From Nothopassalora personata (Eukaryota > Ascomycota > Dothideomycetes > Mycosphaerellales > Mycosphaerellaceae), in NCBI GenBank assembly GCA_033816765.1, contig CM066294.1, forward strand, positions 930,001 to 994,000: a DNA stretch of 64,000 nucleotides. Reading direction: 5' to 3'. The notes under the pieces were generated by a model. The model ran no database searches and had not been told where the DNA came from. It was given only the letters and a program-made list of their open reading frames with translations. The position numbers and the translations under genes were made by a program. Shown here piece by piece: positions 32,641-44,900 of the stretch (positions are counted from its first letter, which is position 1; every line of letters starts with the position of its first letter).

Positions 32641-33148
32641 TATAGTTAAGAAAAGTTTTGTTTATGCTCTAGTACTAGTCTTATTTACTTCTCCTTAACG
32701 CCTTATAGTCGGCTACTATACGATCCGTATTCGCGAGGCCCTCCGCCGGTTCCTAGCTATTATACTCCTCTAGCTAGTCCTTCTACTAGACTAGATACTA
32801 TAGCTTACCCTTACGCTTACGCCTATCTAGCACTGCCTCTACCTTATACTCTCCGTCCTTATTAGCTAGAGGGGGTACGGGTCCATCCTTATCGCTACCG
32901 ATATACGGCTCGAGGAGAGAGACATAGAAGACGTTATAGAGCCTTAAGTCGGCTAGTAGCGCTAGGCGGTACGCCTACGAACCGACAGCGTCCGTAATAC
33001 GGTATAGGCCGATAAACTTCGGACCTATCTTCTTCTTTAGTACTACTAACTTAAGGTTCTTCGTTAATAATAGGACTAAGTTACCTACGCGGTAGGTCTT
33101 AGCTTAGTAGGTCTTATTATAGTAGCGAGCCTAGCTTTCTACTATAGC

Positions 33149-33345
33149 TGTTAAGGAGATGTCGCAATGTATAGCACGCCCACGACCTGCCAGTCGTAGA
33201 TGAACTAATTCTTGCCTTTTGTTCAAGACGCATCGCGCGTCGCAAGGTGTACTCATGCGTGTCACGTGCGGCTTGGCAGCCGGTCGCGACCGCATGTCAC
33301 ATGCAAGGCCACATGTAGGGGTTAGCCACTGGGCTGCCCCTTACA
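33149..33345 (-). repeat. Solo LTR of the Y family inside Y, unmutated
   Basis: 197 bp, TGTTAAGGAG...CCCCTTACA, flanked by atagc at 33144-33148 and 33346-33350. Its CpA sites are intact although Y around it is RIP-mutated, so it is a later insertion reduced to a solo LTR. Confidence 0.9.
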
Positions 33346-36300
33346 ATAGCCTTCTATCGCTCCTCGAGTATAGCGCGTAGTTTTCGCATGCGACTCGCAG
33401 CTATTACCGCTACTAGTACTTCCCCCCCCTAGGTCTCGTCTCGAGATCTAGTTAGTGTAGGGGCAATCTTAGGTCGCTAACCGTGCGCTATTTCGAACGG
33501 ACTTATCCGTAGTGTTAGGTAGATGCTATTATTAGCTGCGAATTTAGCAACTGTAAGCCACTTAGCCTACTTAGTTTAATTGTTACTATAGTAATAACGA
33601 AGGTATTATTCGAGGGTTTAGTTTACCCTCTTAGTTTAGCCGTTAGTCTAAGGGTAAAAGGCCGTAGATAGCTTACGCTTTATACGCGCCTCGAAGTAGA
33701 AGTTACTCTAAAACTAACTAGTGAAGACCGGACCTCGGTCGCTTACTATACCTAACGGGATACTATAGTATCGTACGACTTCGTCTCGTAGGAGCCTCGT
33801 AAGCTCTACGGCTATGCAAGTCTTCGTCGTCGGGATGTATAAGCTTATTTTTAAGTAGCGATCGACTATTACTAGGATCGCATTATATACGCAACCGGCT
33901 CGCGTACTTAGAGGTAGGTCCGTAATAAAATCTATAGTGATTTCCTACTACGGTCGCTCCGGTCTAGGAAGCGGTTATAGCTTACCGTAGGGTCGATGGC
34001 GCCTCGCCTTCGAACCCTAGTAGGTTCTATAGGCTTAGACGTATTATTTCACGTCCGTACTAAGTAAGTCCTACTAATAATTACGTCGTAACAGCTCTTT
34101 AGTCTTAGTCCTTCTAAAGTAACCCGCGAGGACGTCGTCGTAGTGTATGCAAATTAGATGCGACCTAATTGCGTAATCCCTAGGTACTACGATCGCGTCT
34201 CCGTAGTATATAAGATTATCCTTTACATACTATCCCTTAGCGTCCCTCGCGCTTAGCGCCTACGCTAAGTATACGACATACTAGTCGTCTTACTACTACG
34301 CGATCTTTATTAAGAGTAGGATTAACTTACCCGTCGAGCTGTAAGCTTAACCCTATATTACTATAGCGTATACTACTACTAGTAAAGACGGCTTATCTTA
34401 ATAGGGAAGGTTACCTCTCCGTACTGCTATTACCGCGCCTATGTCGCCCTACATCGCCTCGTAGGTAGTAAGTACGCGCTTCACCGTCGGCTCGCTTGTC
34501 CCTTCTAGAGACTCCTTCTAGAAAGATAGCTTACTTTATAAGGTAGGTAGCAAGCTCGAAGTTTGTTACGTTATAGCTACGTAGTTACTACGTCTCGAAG
34601 GCGCGTCGGCTAGGTTAGTCTTACCCGGCCGATGCTCTACTATAAAATTAAAAGACTATAGGAACGTAGCCTATCGAGCTTACCGCCTATTTAGCTACTT
34701 TACTGTTATAAAGCCCTATAGGTTAGCATAGTCGACTAGTACTCGCACCGTATACGTAGCGCCCTCTAAGTATAGCCTCTAATGCTTAAAAGCCTTAACT
34801 ACTATAAGCAGCTCCTAATCGTACGTCTCGTAGTTACACTCGGCTAGTATTATCTTACGTAAATAGAAGGCAATTGGATGCTACTTAGTACTAAACAATT
34901 GGGATATAATACCTACGATCGCGAAACCTAAGGCATCCGTCTCGACTCGCGTGCGTAGCGTAGGATCGAAGTGCCTAAGTATTAGTGCACCTAAGAATCC
35001 GGCCTTAAGCTATCGAAACGCCTACTCTTCGCTTAAGGTCCACGTAAGAGGGCCGTACTTCTTACCGTCCTTAGATCCCTTTAGTAGGTCCGTTAGGGGC
35101 TTGTAGACCCTTAAGTATCCTTCTATAAAACGCCGGTAGAAGTTGTAAAACCTAAGGAAGGACTAGACCTTATAAAAGGTCGTAGGTGTAGGCTATTCCT
35201 CGATAGCGGCTACCCTACTCCTATCTATCGACACGCCTACGGCGCTTACGACAAACCTAAGGAACTCTACACTCTCCTAGAAGAAGTGACACTTCTTAGG
35301 GTTTACGAATAGGGCAAACTTTCGTAGCCTCTCTAGTACCGCGCGTACGGCTCGTACGTGTGCCTTACGCGTCTCGCTATAGATAAGGATATCATCTAGG
35401 TAGACTACGTAAATGTTATTAACTAAGCCAGTTAGCGCCTTATTAATATACCCTTAAAAGGTTACCGGTGCGTTAGTTAACCCGAACGGTATTACTAGGT
35501 ACTCGTAGTGTCCGTATCGCGTACGAAACGTAGTCTTCCACTTATCGCCTCGCTTAATAGAGATACGATAGTAGGCGTCCTTTAAATCGATTATAGTAAA
35601 GAACCTAGAACCTAATAGCCTATCTAGCGTCTCGCTAATTAGGGGCGGGGGGTATTGGTTCTTTACTATAATCTCATTTAGGCCTCTATAATTAACATAG
35701 AGCCTAAGAGTGCTATTCTTCTTTAGTACGAACAGGATAGGCGCACCCGCCTCGCTTACGGACCGCCTAATCTACCCCTTCTCTATTGCTTACGTAAGGT
35801 ACTCCTTTAAGGCCTCTAACTTAGTTAAGGACTAGTAGTATAGCGGCTTAAAAGGGGGTTTCTTTCCTTTAACGAGATCAATCGTATACTTAACCCCGTC
35901 GGGCATCTTACGCTTCGCCTGCTTATTAGGTACGTATACATCTCGGAAGTCTACAAATTCTTTAGGCTACGAGGGGCCCTCTCCTTTAGGTACTGCTATA
36001 GTAATAGCCCGAACACTTATCGTATAAACCTACTTTAAGCTCTCGAGATCCTTAAGGAACTCGCGTGCGTTACGCTACTAAACCGTAGGCGTCTCTATAC
36101 CGTAGTACTACTAGTTATCCTTATCGGCCTTTACTATCCGATTACGATGCCGCTAGGGTCTACCTAAAATTACTAATAGCCTACCTATAGGTACCGCGTA
36201 GTAGATAGCGTTACTTACGCGCTCTACTCCCGCGTTATTAGCGAGTCGTAGCCGAACCGTAAAGGCGCCGTAGTAATACCCTAGGTTATACGTATACGAC

Positions 36301-36457
36301 TCTAACTTCGGTAGCCTTACCCTATTAATAGGTTACATTTAATGTCGGAGTATATACTTATACGACACTAGGCTAAGATCCGTACAGTTATCTAGGAGAA
36401 ACGTAGCCTCGCGAAAGCCCTTACGAGTCTCGACTACGCCTCGCAAGTGACGCGCTA

Positions 36458-36655
36458 GACACGCATCTACTCGCCTTAAGGGGTCGACTTTAGGAAAACT
36501 CGGACTTAGGAGCGACCTACTTATAGTCCTCTACCTTTTCCCTAGTCGCTGCGATAGACACACATCTACTCGCCTTAAGGGGTCGACTTTAGGAAAACTC
36601 GGACTTAGGAGCGACCTACTTCTAGTCCTCTACCTTTTCCCTAGTCGCTGCCCTT
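36458..36655 (-). repeat. 99-bp tandem duplication in Y gag/pol
   Basis: Two nearly identical 99-bp units starting at 36458 and 36557. The length is a multiple of three, so the duplication was in frame. The few differences are mostly RIP-type (acgcat / acacat). Confidence 0.85.
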
Positions 36656-36726
36656 CTTAGTTAGAGCCTTCGTAGCGTCTACCCTACGAACCGCTTACGC
36701 GCTACGGTCCTTCTATAGGTGCCTAT

Positions 36727-36770
36727 TCGGGCAATCCGTCTTAATATGACCCTTCTTATAGCATCTATAG
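36727..36770 (-). pseudogene. Zinc knuckle of Y Gag
   Basis: The minus strand reads C-Y-R-C-Y-K-K-G-H-I-K-T-D-C, a canonical CX2CX4HX4C retroviral knuckle. It places the gag-pol boundary of Y. Confidence 0.75.
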
Positions 36771-37796
36771 CACTCCGCTTTAGTCCTATCGAAGGTTATA
36801 GACGATCCGCCGGCGTCCCGCTAGTAACTCGCACCCGGGTCGCGCGACGCCTAACTATGCTTCTACTACTTCGAGCTACGATCGCTTCGCCCTTAGTCGC
36901 CCTTAGTCTCTCGCCTACGGCGACTATACTGCCCGCGGTCGTGCCCTCCGCTACTACGCTCCGTACTTTTAATGCGCGAAGCTAGGATTACTAGTTCCTC
37001 TCTAGTTGTTAAGATGTTATGAAACTTAACGATTACGGACCGTAGGCTAGGCGTAAGCTTAGCGAGCATATGTCGCACGCGTTACGCCTCCGTATAGTCC
37101 CCTAACTAATCCTCTATAACATCTAGCTTAGTCGTAAACTAACGCACTATCTAGTTATCCTTCTATTTTACCGCCTTATACTCTAACATTACGTTAAGTA
37201 CGCGGTTTATAGGATTACCGTATGCGTCTCGACAGAACCCCTTAAAGTCCTAGTATATATACCCTTTAAGGTTAAGGACGCTATAGTTAGCGTGCCATCG
37301 CTCACTTACCTCTCCGCTTAGGTACATAACCCTATATAGGACCTTTAACTCGTTCGTCGCATACGTGCCGCCTAAGAGGGTAAAGATAAGAGAGAGCTCC
37401 CTTAGGAATACCCGTGCTTTCTTAATCGAGTCCCCTCTAAAAGGCGTAGGTTCTTTAAGACGTAAACGTGTCGCATGCGATGCGACCGCGCCTCGAGCTA
37501 CGATATTATCGTTAGTTACTATAGATAGAGGAGGGGGAGGGGGAGTAGGGGATAGTTCTCCGCCGGATTCGCCCTAAGGGTCCGCTGGCGGCACGCTTAC
37601 GTCCCGTAAGATCTCTAACTGTTTAATCTCTCTCTATATCTCCTTCTCCTTAACCTCTACCCGAAGGGCATCCCTCCTTACGACTAAGGCTACACGCCTC
37701 GCTTATTGCTAGGCCCTAGGGCTTAGGGGAGCCGTAGGCGTAGCGCTGCTATCGTCGCGTTCGGACTCTATAGCGTGTATAGATTGTAACGAAGAG

Positions 37797-37805
37797 AAGA
37801 ATTAG
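37797..37805 (-). promoter_or_regulatory. Self-priming-type primer site of Y
   Basis: Three nt inside the 5' LTR, the minus strand reads CTAATTCTT, the exact complement of AAGAATTAG in the LTR (37865-37873). Spacing to the LTR end is close to that in the intact chromovirus. Confidence 0.5.
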
Positions 37806-37808
37806 AAC

Positions 37809-38005
37809 TATTAAGGGGATGTCGTAATGTATAGCACGCCTACGACCTACTAGTCGTAGATGAACTAATTCTTACCTTTTGTTTAAGACGCATCGCGCGT
37901 CGTAAGGTGTACTTATGCGTGTTACGTGCGGCTTAGTAGCCGGTCGCGACCGTATGTTATATATAAGGCTACATGTAGGGGTTAGCTACTAGGCTGCCCC
38001 TTATA
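37809..38005 (-). repeat. 5' LTR of Y
   Basis: 197 bp. Its outer end reads TTATA where other copies have TTACA, and its inner end TATTAAGG where others have TGTTAAGG; both are RIP-type changes of the TG...CA termini. Confidence 0.85.
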
Positions 38006-39290
38006 GTAATCTTCCCTCGGTCTTACTAGGCGTCGTACCGTCGCGAAGGTGTTTCGCTATACTTAGGACTTACTTATCCTCCTAGCTCGCCTTAACGATG
38101 TCTTCGTACAAGTCGGTGTTACTAAACTCGTCCGTAGATAAAGAGGCGTAGAGGGGTAGTTTCGGGTCGACGTTCTCGGGCTTAAGCACGATCTAGTACT
38201 AGTGCTAGTAGCGAGGATCGGAATGGTCGTAGTCTCGCGGGAGGTCTACGGTACGCCGAGTTAGTGCATCGGGCTTCGCTCCTTATATATCCGGTCTATA
38301 GGTAATCTAGAAGTCGAAGCGACTTAAAAATTCGCTCTATCGGGCTTGTCGTTAGCTAAGTTACTTAGTTATTATGTAGTATTTAAGGTTCTTATAGTCG
38401 GTAATTACCTTTACGGTAGCTAGGTAACCTTCTAATTCCGCGCGCTAATATTTAAAGGCCTTAATAATAGCTAGGAGTTCCTTATTGTAGATCTCGTAGT
38501 TACATTCCGCGGGACTTATCTTTATCGAGAAGTACGCGACTAGTCGCTAGACGCCGTCGGGATGTAGCTACGATAGGACGCCTACTACTACGTAGTCGGA
38601 AGCATCGGTCTTAACTATTATAGGGTATTCCGGGTCGTAGTAAGCGAGGATAGGATCCTTAGTAAAGGCTTCCTTAAGAGCGTCGAAGGCGCGTTAGTAG
38701 CTATCGGTCTAAACGAATCGCTTGCTCTCCGACTTCTTAGTTGTCTCGGTTAGTAGCTTTACGAGTCTCGAGAATCCTACGATAAACCTTCGGTAAAAAT
38801 TTACAAAGCCTAGGAAGGCCTAGACGTCCTTTACGTTCTCGGGACGAGGCTAGTTCTAAACTGCGTTTACCTTTTCCTAGTCTATCCGGATACCTTAGGT
38901 AGTAACGATAAGGCCGAGGTATTTCACCTCCGTTACCTTAAACTTAGACTTCGTAATGTCGCATTAGAGTCCCGCCCTACCTAGGGCTTCGAGGACACGA
39001 TCCACGTGTATTCGGTATTCTTCTATGCTATCGCTATAGATAAGTACGTCGTCGAGGTAAGTAGTGTAGAACACATCGAGGTAGGGTCCGAGTACGTCGT
39101 TAATATAATTCTAGAACGAGGACGGTGCGTTAGCGAGCCTAAAAAGCATAACTAGGTACTCGTAGAGACCGTAGCGGGTTTTGAAAGCGGTCTTCTACTC
39201 GTGCCCTTTAGTAATCCGGAGTCGGTTAAAGGCTGAGATAATATTAAGCTTAGTATAGACCTTCGCCTTACTAAGGCGCGATAGGGTCTC

Positions 39291-39491
39291 CTAAATTAAC
39301 GGGATGGGGTACCTATTCTTAACCGAGATAGCGTTTAGTCGTCGATAGTCTACGTAGAAGCGTAGGCCGCCTCTAGGCTTCTTAACGAACAGAACCGGGG
39401 ACGAGGTAGGGGACGAAGAGGCCCTAATAAAGCCCTTTTCTAAGTTGTCTCGTAGGTAGTCGCGTAGGACTTTAAGTTCCTCGATAGACAT
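39291..39491 (-). pseudogene. Reverse transcriptase N-terminal fragment of W
   Basis: 66 open codons include [24 protein letters not shown], the conserved RT block 1-2 of Ty3/gypsy elements. RIP damage before and after closes the frame. Confidence 0.85.
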
Positions 39492-40008
39492 GTTATAGAG
39501 GGGACCGTGCTACGGCTCCTTCCCCTCCTAAAGCTCGATTCGGTAGTCGTAAGCTCGGTATAGTAGTAAGGTGTCGGCGTTTTACTTCGAAAAGGTTATA
39601 AGGTAGCGATGTAGGTACTAGGGGACCTTCTCGGCTAGGTTAATGTCCCGCTTACGGGTAGCTAATATCTACTCGATGTCTCTTAGACTCGCGGCGAAGA
39701 CCTTTATTCCCTTAGTGTTCGTAAGGTAGTCGAAGGGTACTACTCCGATAGCGTAGATACCTAGGGCCTAGGCCTTACGTATAGCGGCGATAGCTAAAGG
39801 CTTACGTAGTTCACGGGGTAGGGGTAATAGCTTCGCTTTAGCGTCGTTATTATTATCGTCGAACTAGACTCGTACGGAGGTAGGGCGAACTGCGGCCGGT
39901 AGCGAAGGCATAGGCGGCGGGAGTTTAGGTACGCTCATCGAACGTCCTTCTCGTAAAGCGGCGTAACGCTTTATTAATAGCTCTAAATCTTTAGACGGCT
40001 ATAGTACG

Positions 40009-40188
40009 GGTTCTCGTAAAGCGATAGGACGCTTCCTCGGTAGCTAGGAGATGTTACCCGCGGGTAACATCTTATCGGGAGAAAGTTCTACCGTTCCGGG
40101 TTCTCGTAAAGCGGCGGGACGCTTCCCCGGTAGCTAGGAGATGTTACCCGCGGGTAACATCTTATCGGTAGAAAGTTCTACCGTCCTA
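40009..40188 (-). repeat. 90-bp tandem repeat with internal palindrome in W
   Basis: Two 90-bp units (40009-40098, 40099-40188), each with a perfect 22-bp palindrome, arms GATGTTACCCG and its complement, at 40050-40071 and 40140-40161. The unit is in frame (30 codons). Confidence 0.85.
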
Positions 40189-41422
40189 GGTTCTCGTAGT
40201 AACGGCGGGGGCATAAAGTTCGGTATTATCTCGTTAGGCGCGATGCCTATAGCTCGGATCTATATATAGTGCTCGTTACAATGTTATTTGCAATACTCGG
40301 AATCGAAAAGGACGATGTCCTAGGACTAGAGAATACGCGGTTCGTACTAAGTAAGTTAAGGTTTACTAAGGATTACGGGATAGTAACTAAGCTTCGTAAG
40401 GTAGAACGCGATATGTTCCTTATGTCCGTAGATGTTTAGCGTAGCGCGGGCAATATAGGTAACATCGGGTATAGCGGTACCGTTAAAGGCTTCGAGTACA
40501 CGTAGCGGTGTTAGCTTAAAGATAGGTAGTTAATTAGTATACGCGAAATTAGTGTCTATAAAAGCGTGACTAGTATAGCCGTAGTCTAGTATATAATGTA
40601 ATACGAGTTCTATAGAATGAGAGTTTAATAAACACGGAAGAACTAAGTAGTCTTCGTCTAGTAGGGGAAGGACCCTCTATAGCGACGTAGCGCTAATCTA
40701 AAGTGGAGGCGACTTCCGGGTACTTAGGGGGCTTATATGTTTAGGATCTATATACCGGAAATCCGTGTACGGGGGATCTATGTGCTAAGGATCTATGTAC
40801 TAAGGATCTATGTACTAGGGACTATACTTCGGTTAATGTTAATTTGTCGGGGAGAGTCTCTAAGCGCGACTTTACTTAGAGACTAAGCTTTTTCCGGTTC
40901 TATCTTAACTTTAGCATTACTAGTAGCTATTGCCGAAAACTATACGGCGCGGCGGTCGCGACCTTCTTTAGTACTTAGGTAGGTATCCTTCTAGTATCCG
41001 GAGGCTCTATAATAGCCGTATAGGTTTAGGCGTCTTCGTTCGTCGCGCTATTCTTACGTTAGTAGTTCGCGCTTGCCTTTAGTAGTAGATAGGTCTATTA
41101 CATTACCTCCGTAAGAGGTTATAGCGGGAGCGGTAGTTAGGGTCGTAGCCGAGGCCGTCGGTACAGTAGCGCCTAGTCAACGTAGTAGGTTACCGGTCGA
41201 GCTATTCTTTAGTAGGGCGGACGAGGTCGTCTTATTAGTAGTTCCGGGTGTAGTCATCGTGTTCTAGATGCTTCGTATCTCGCCGGCGTTACTAGCTTCG
41301 GCGTAGCGGCGGCGGATGCCGTAGTCTACGACTTCTAATCGTTTATAGATGTCGTTAAAGGGTAGGGTGTCCGCGTCGTACTAGCTAGCCTACATGTCCC
41401 GTAACTTAGAGCTAAGTCCCTT

Positions 41423-41707
41423 TTAGAACGCTTCCTTCCGGGCGAGTCCTATAAATCGGACGAGGGCGTTATACGTGTTAAAGTCTAATCGGTAGTGCGC
41501 AAACTCCCGTCTACCTTGCTTGCATTTCTCGAGTTTTATAAGGGCGGTAGCTTCTTCGTTCGTGTTACCGAATGCGTTTACTAGGACCCCCTCGAAAGCG
41601 GTTACCGAGTCGACCGTAAATGACACTTTAGGTTCGCTACCGGACCGGTCGATTGTAACGTAGGGGATTATAATTGTGCGGGCTTTAGGGCCTAGACGAC
41701 TGTACAT
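41423..41707 (-). pseudogene. Gag fragment of W
   Basis: 94 open codons resemble the retrotransposon gag core (LEKCKQGRREFAHYRLDFNT). Fragment of a RIP-degraded element. Confidence 0.6.
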
Positions 41708-41780
41708 GTAATAGAGCTTATCGTATATAGTAGGGTACCGATTACTGTTTACACCGAGTTTTAAGTAGATTGCTAGGGAC

Positions 41781-41999
41781 TGTTAAGTTAAGACCTTATA
41801 GGATACGTAGTTAGTAGCGGAGTGGAGTAACAGATCAATCTTTAACTAGCTAATAGCCATAGGGCATGTAGCAATATATTAGGAACCAATGCGTTAATTA
41901 TGTTAGATGTCTATCTAAGCTAAAGGGGAGAGAAGGTGTCTTCCGATAAGCTAAGTTATCGTAGATGCCTTAGGCTATTAGATCATAACCTAACTGTTA
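41781..41999 (-). repeat. 3' LTR of the copia element (219 bp)
   Basis: Ends TGTTAAGTTAAG and CCTAACTGTTA give TA...CA in element orientation. A purine tract (AAGGGGAGC on the minus strand) abuts its inner end at 42000-42012. No partner LTR is left to confirm length. Confidence 0.55.
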
Positions 42000-44900
42000 G
42001 CTCCCCTTAAGATACTACATCTTCACACTCCTACTTATCTTACATAGGAGGTTATAGTCTACTCTTCTCCTATTAGTAGTATTTAGACCTCTATAATAGG
42101 TTAAGCTAGCTCACAAACCTCTAGAAGTGTGGACTAGTCTTTAGCTTCATAAACCTATCTATAACTATCTTAGATGTTAGGGTGTACTTAATAGTAATAA
42201 GCCTTCTCTACTAAAGTTTCCTAACAGCATTATAGGCAATGTTAATATACTTTAACTTGTTATGAATATGTGCATCCCTTACTAGGGTAAGGGCAGCTTA
42301 GTTGTTACCTCTTAATTAGACTAGTCTTAAGCTTAACATAGTCTCCTAGTTTCTAGTGATCCTTAGTTAATAGGAACAGTCTCCCACTAACTCTAGATAG
42401 TCTATCTCCCTTAGTAGTAAAGCTAGGAATTGGGATTGCTTTACACATACATTTATAGCTATATATTTAGCTTCTATTATAGATGTTACTATAGACTTTT
42501 GCTTCTTGCTTATCTAGGAGACTAGTGCCCTATAGAGGAAGAAGATATACCTAAGGATAAAGACTCTATCTACTTTATCTATTGCATAATTAGAGTTATA
42601 GTATCTAACTAGGCATCCTTCTCTATACCTAGAGAAGACAAGGCTAAGATTAGGATATAACCTTAGATATCTTATAATCTTCTTAAAAGCCTTTATATAG
42701 TAGGTAGATAGGTCACTTACAAATAAGCTTATCCTTCCTAGGGCAAAAGCAATATTTAGCCTTGTAATTGTTACTAGCTATATCTATGTACTATTAATAC
42801 TCTAGTACTCTACCTTATTACACCTCTTATCTATGTGGCTTAAAGGTTTAAGAGCCTTATAGCTGTCTATAGGTAAGTGTATAGGTGCTGCCTTCTTATA
42901 GTTTATCCCTATCTTAGTAAGGTTGTCCCTAATAAAGTGTCCCTAGTTAAGTTTTAGGATTCCTCTCCTCCTGTCCCTTATAACTCTTATACTAAGGATC
43001 TTTTTAGGTTTACTAAGATCTTTAATCTTAAAGACTTTACTAAGTTCTCTTTTAAACTAGAGAACATCTATTAACTTTAGTGCAGCAATTAGAATGTTAT
43101 CCACATATATAAGAATCATAATCTCTTTTTTCTTATAAATAAGTAGGCATGGATTTACCTCTAACTATGTAAATCTAATCTCTCTAAGCTTTAACACATA
43201 GAGTTGATTCCAATCTCTAGCTACTTACTTAAGTCTATACAAGCTTTTAAGGATCTTAAATACTATGTTTAGTAGAAGCTCAACTCCTAGTAGTAGTAAT
43301 ATAAAGATGTCTTTATAGAGGGTGCTTTCTATAAACGTATTGTTCACATCCACTTAGTAAAGATAGAGATCCTTCTTACACATAATAGCTATAAACACCC
43401 TAAGGGTGTCCTGTCTAACTGTAGGCGTAAATGTCTCTATAAAGTCAATACTAAACTTCTATAAAAAGCCCCTTACAACTAGCCTAGCCTTAAACTTTTT
43501 AATGGCTCCACTAATGCTTCTTTTAACACTAAAGACCTATCTTAACGTAACTAAGTTTACTCCTTTTAGTGGAATAGCATTCTCCTAGGTGTTGTTACTC
43601 TATAGAGCATCTAGCTCCTTCTAGATTGCTTCCTTCTAAAGATGTCCCTATTTCTTATTATTTATAGCATCCTTATAGGACTTTAGAATTAGGATCTCTT
43701 ACTTGTATATAATAACTTCTACAGTTGCTACAAAGGCCATCTCCTTAACTTCTTCTAGGAATTCACTATCCTATAGTACTAAATTATCCACTAATTGCAT
43801 AGCTATAAAGAAAGCTTAGTAGTAAGTAGTAAGGTTCTCTAAGAGGTCTATTGCTTCTCCTACTTTAGTAGCTAGTTCAGGTATAGGGACTATAGATCTT
43901 AGGGCTTTCTATTTCTATTTATAGCCCTTAATATTATAGTTAGCCCTCCTCTTACTAAGGGATGATCTAAGAGTAGTTACTTGTGTCCTAGTAACATTCT
44001 TTTCCTAGAGATCTAGTAAGCTCATCTTAATTAGCTTATCGATTTTCTGAAATTCCCCTATATTCTTTAGAGGCTAGGGAAGTTGCATAAACAGCTTTCT
44101 TAGCTGGGCTATTACTAGGCTGCTCTGCTAAATAATTAAATAGTAAACAGGTTGCTCTAAGGATATGTCCTTCCTTAGCCTCCCTAAGGGTCTCCTAGCT
44201 AGTGCATTGCTTAATAGATTCAATTTTGTAACATTGAGATCTATATCACCTCTAGGTTAATCCTTAAAGAAGTCTACATGTATGTGTTGTTTCACAGCTT
44301 TTATGTCTAGTTCCTAAAAGAGCTAGGCCTTAGCTATATTTTCAACGTATCTAACAAACACTGCTTCTTTGTCTCTGTTTATTAGTTTATTACTTCTTGC
44401 CTAATGAGGCTAGGATCTTATGTCTATGTAGACAATAGCTTTACATCCCTAAACCTTCAAATGGTTAATAGTTAGCTTTATACTATTAAAGGCTTCATCT
44501 AGTGAAACCTTAAACCTATTATAGTCTAGACTATTTAGTAGTTTATTCCTTATATAGGTTTAGGCTTCTAGTGCTTTAGGCTAGAATTTAATTAGCATCT
44601 TGGCCTCTTTAAGCATTGCCCTTATAGAGTCTTCTAAGGTTTATATTGACCTTTTAACTAGTCTATTTTAGAGCGAGTTATATGCCTTAGTATGCTCTAG
44701 CCCAATTCCCAAATCCTTCTCCCACTGCTTAACTAATGTAATAAGTTCCCTTATATTGTTAAGCCTAACTGCTTTTAACTATGCTGATGATTTCCTCTCT
44801 ACCTTAATCTTCTAGTTCTAGAGAGCAACTAGAGCATCTTCTCTTTTCTTAAGAGGACAGGTCCACTTTTTTCTAGAGAAGTTGTTAACAATCTTAAGCT

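Larger units (their letters stand above)
32690..36790 (-). pseudogene. Y pol (protease, RT, RNase H, integrase, chromodomain), RIP-broken
   Basis: Degenerate minus-strand pol with TAG/TAA stops. The RT motif reads VVYLDDILIYSETRKAHVRAV near 35400-35330, and RNase H and integrase follow down to about 33400. The C-terminus (about 32900-32700) reads EYKVEAVLDRRKRKGKLQYLV, a chromodomain. A solo LTR interrupts it at 33149. It cannot be expressed as a full protein. Confidence 0.72.
31111..38005 (-). mobile_element. Chromovirus Y, RIP-degraded
   Basis: A 6,895-bp element on the minus strand (including a solo LTR insertion) with 197-bp LTRs at both ends. Flanks are ataat (31106-31110) and gtaat (38006-38010); the G to A difference lies in a TpG site, so it is a RIP-edited 5-bp duplication. 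Gag has a CX2CX4HX4C knuckle near 36770-36727. RT has VYLDD near 35400. Pol ends in a chromodomain near 32900-32700. A polypurine tract (GGGAGGGGAGG) abuts the 3' LTR at 31310-31330. It lies inside gypsy W. Confidence 0.82.
38006..41780 (-). pseudogene. Gypsy W (gag to RNase H), RIP-degraded
   Basis: Minus-strand remnant. Gag lies near 41707-41423 (open for 94 codons). Protease and linker with a tandem repeat are at 40009-40188. RT is near 39500-39000 and RNase H near 38800-38300. It is split from its integrase (30509-31110) by Y, and its 5' end was lost at the copia insertion at 41781. Stops are TAG/TAA. Confidence 0.75.
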
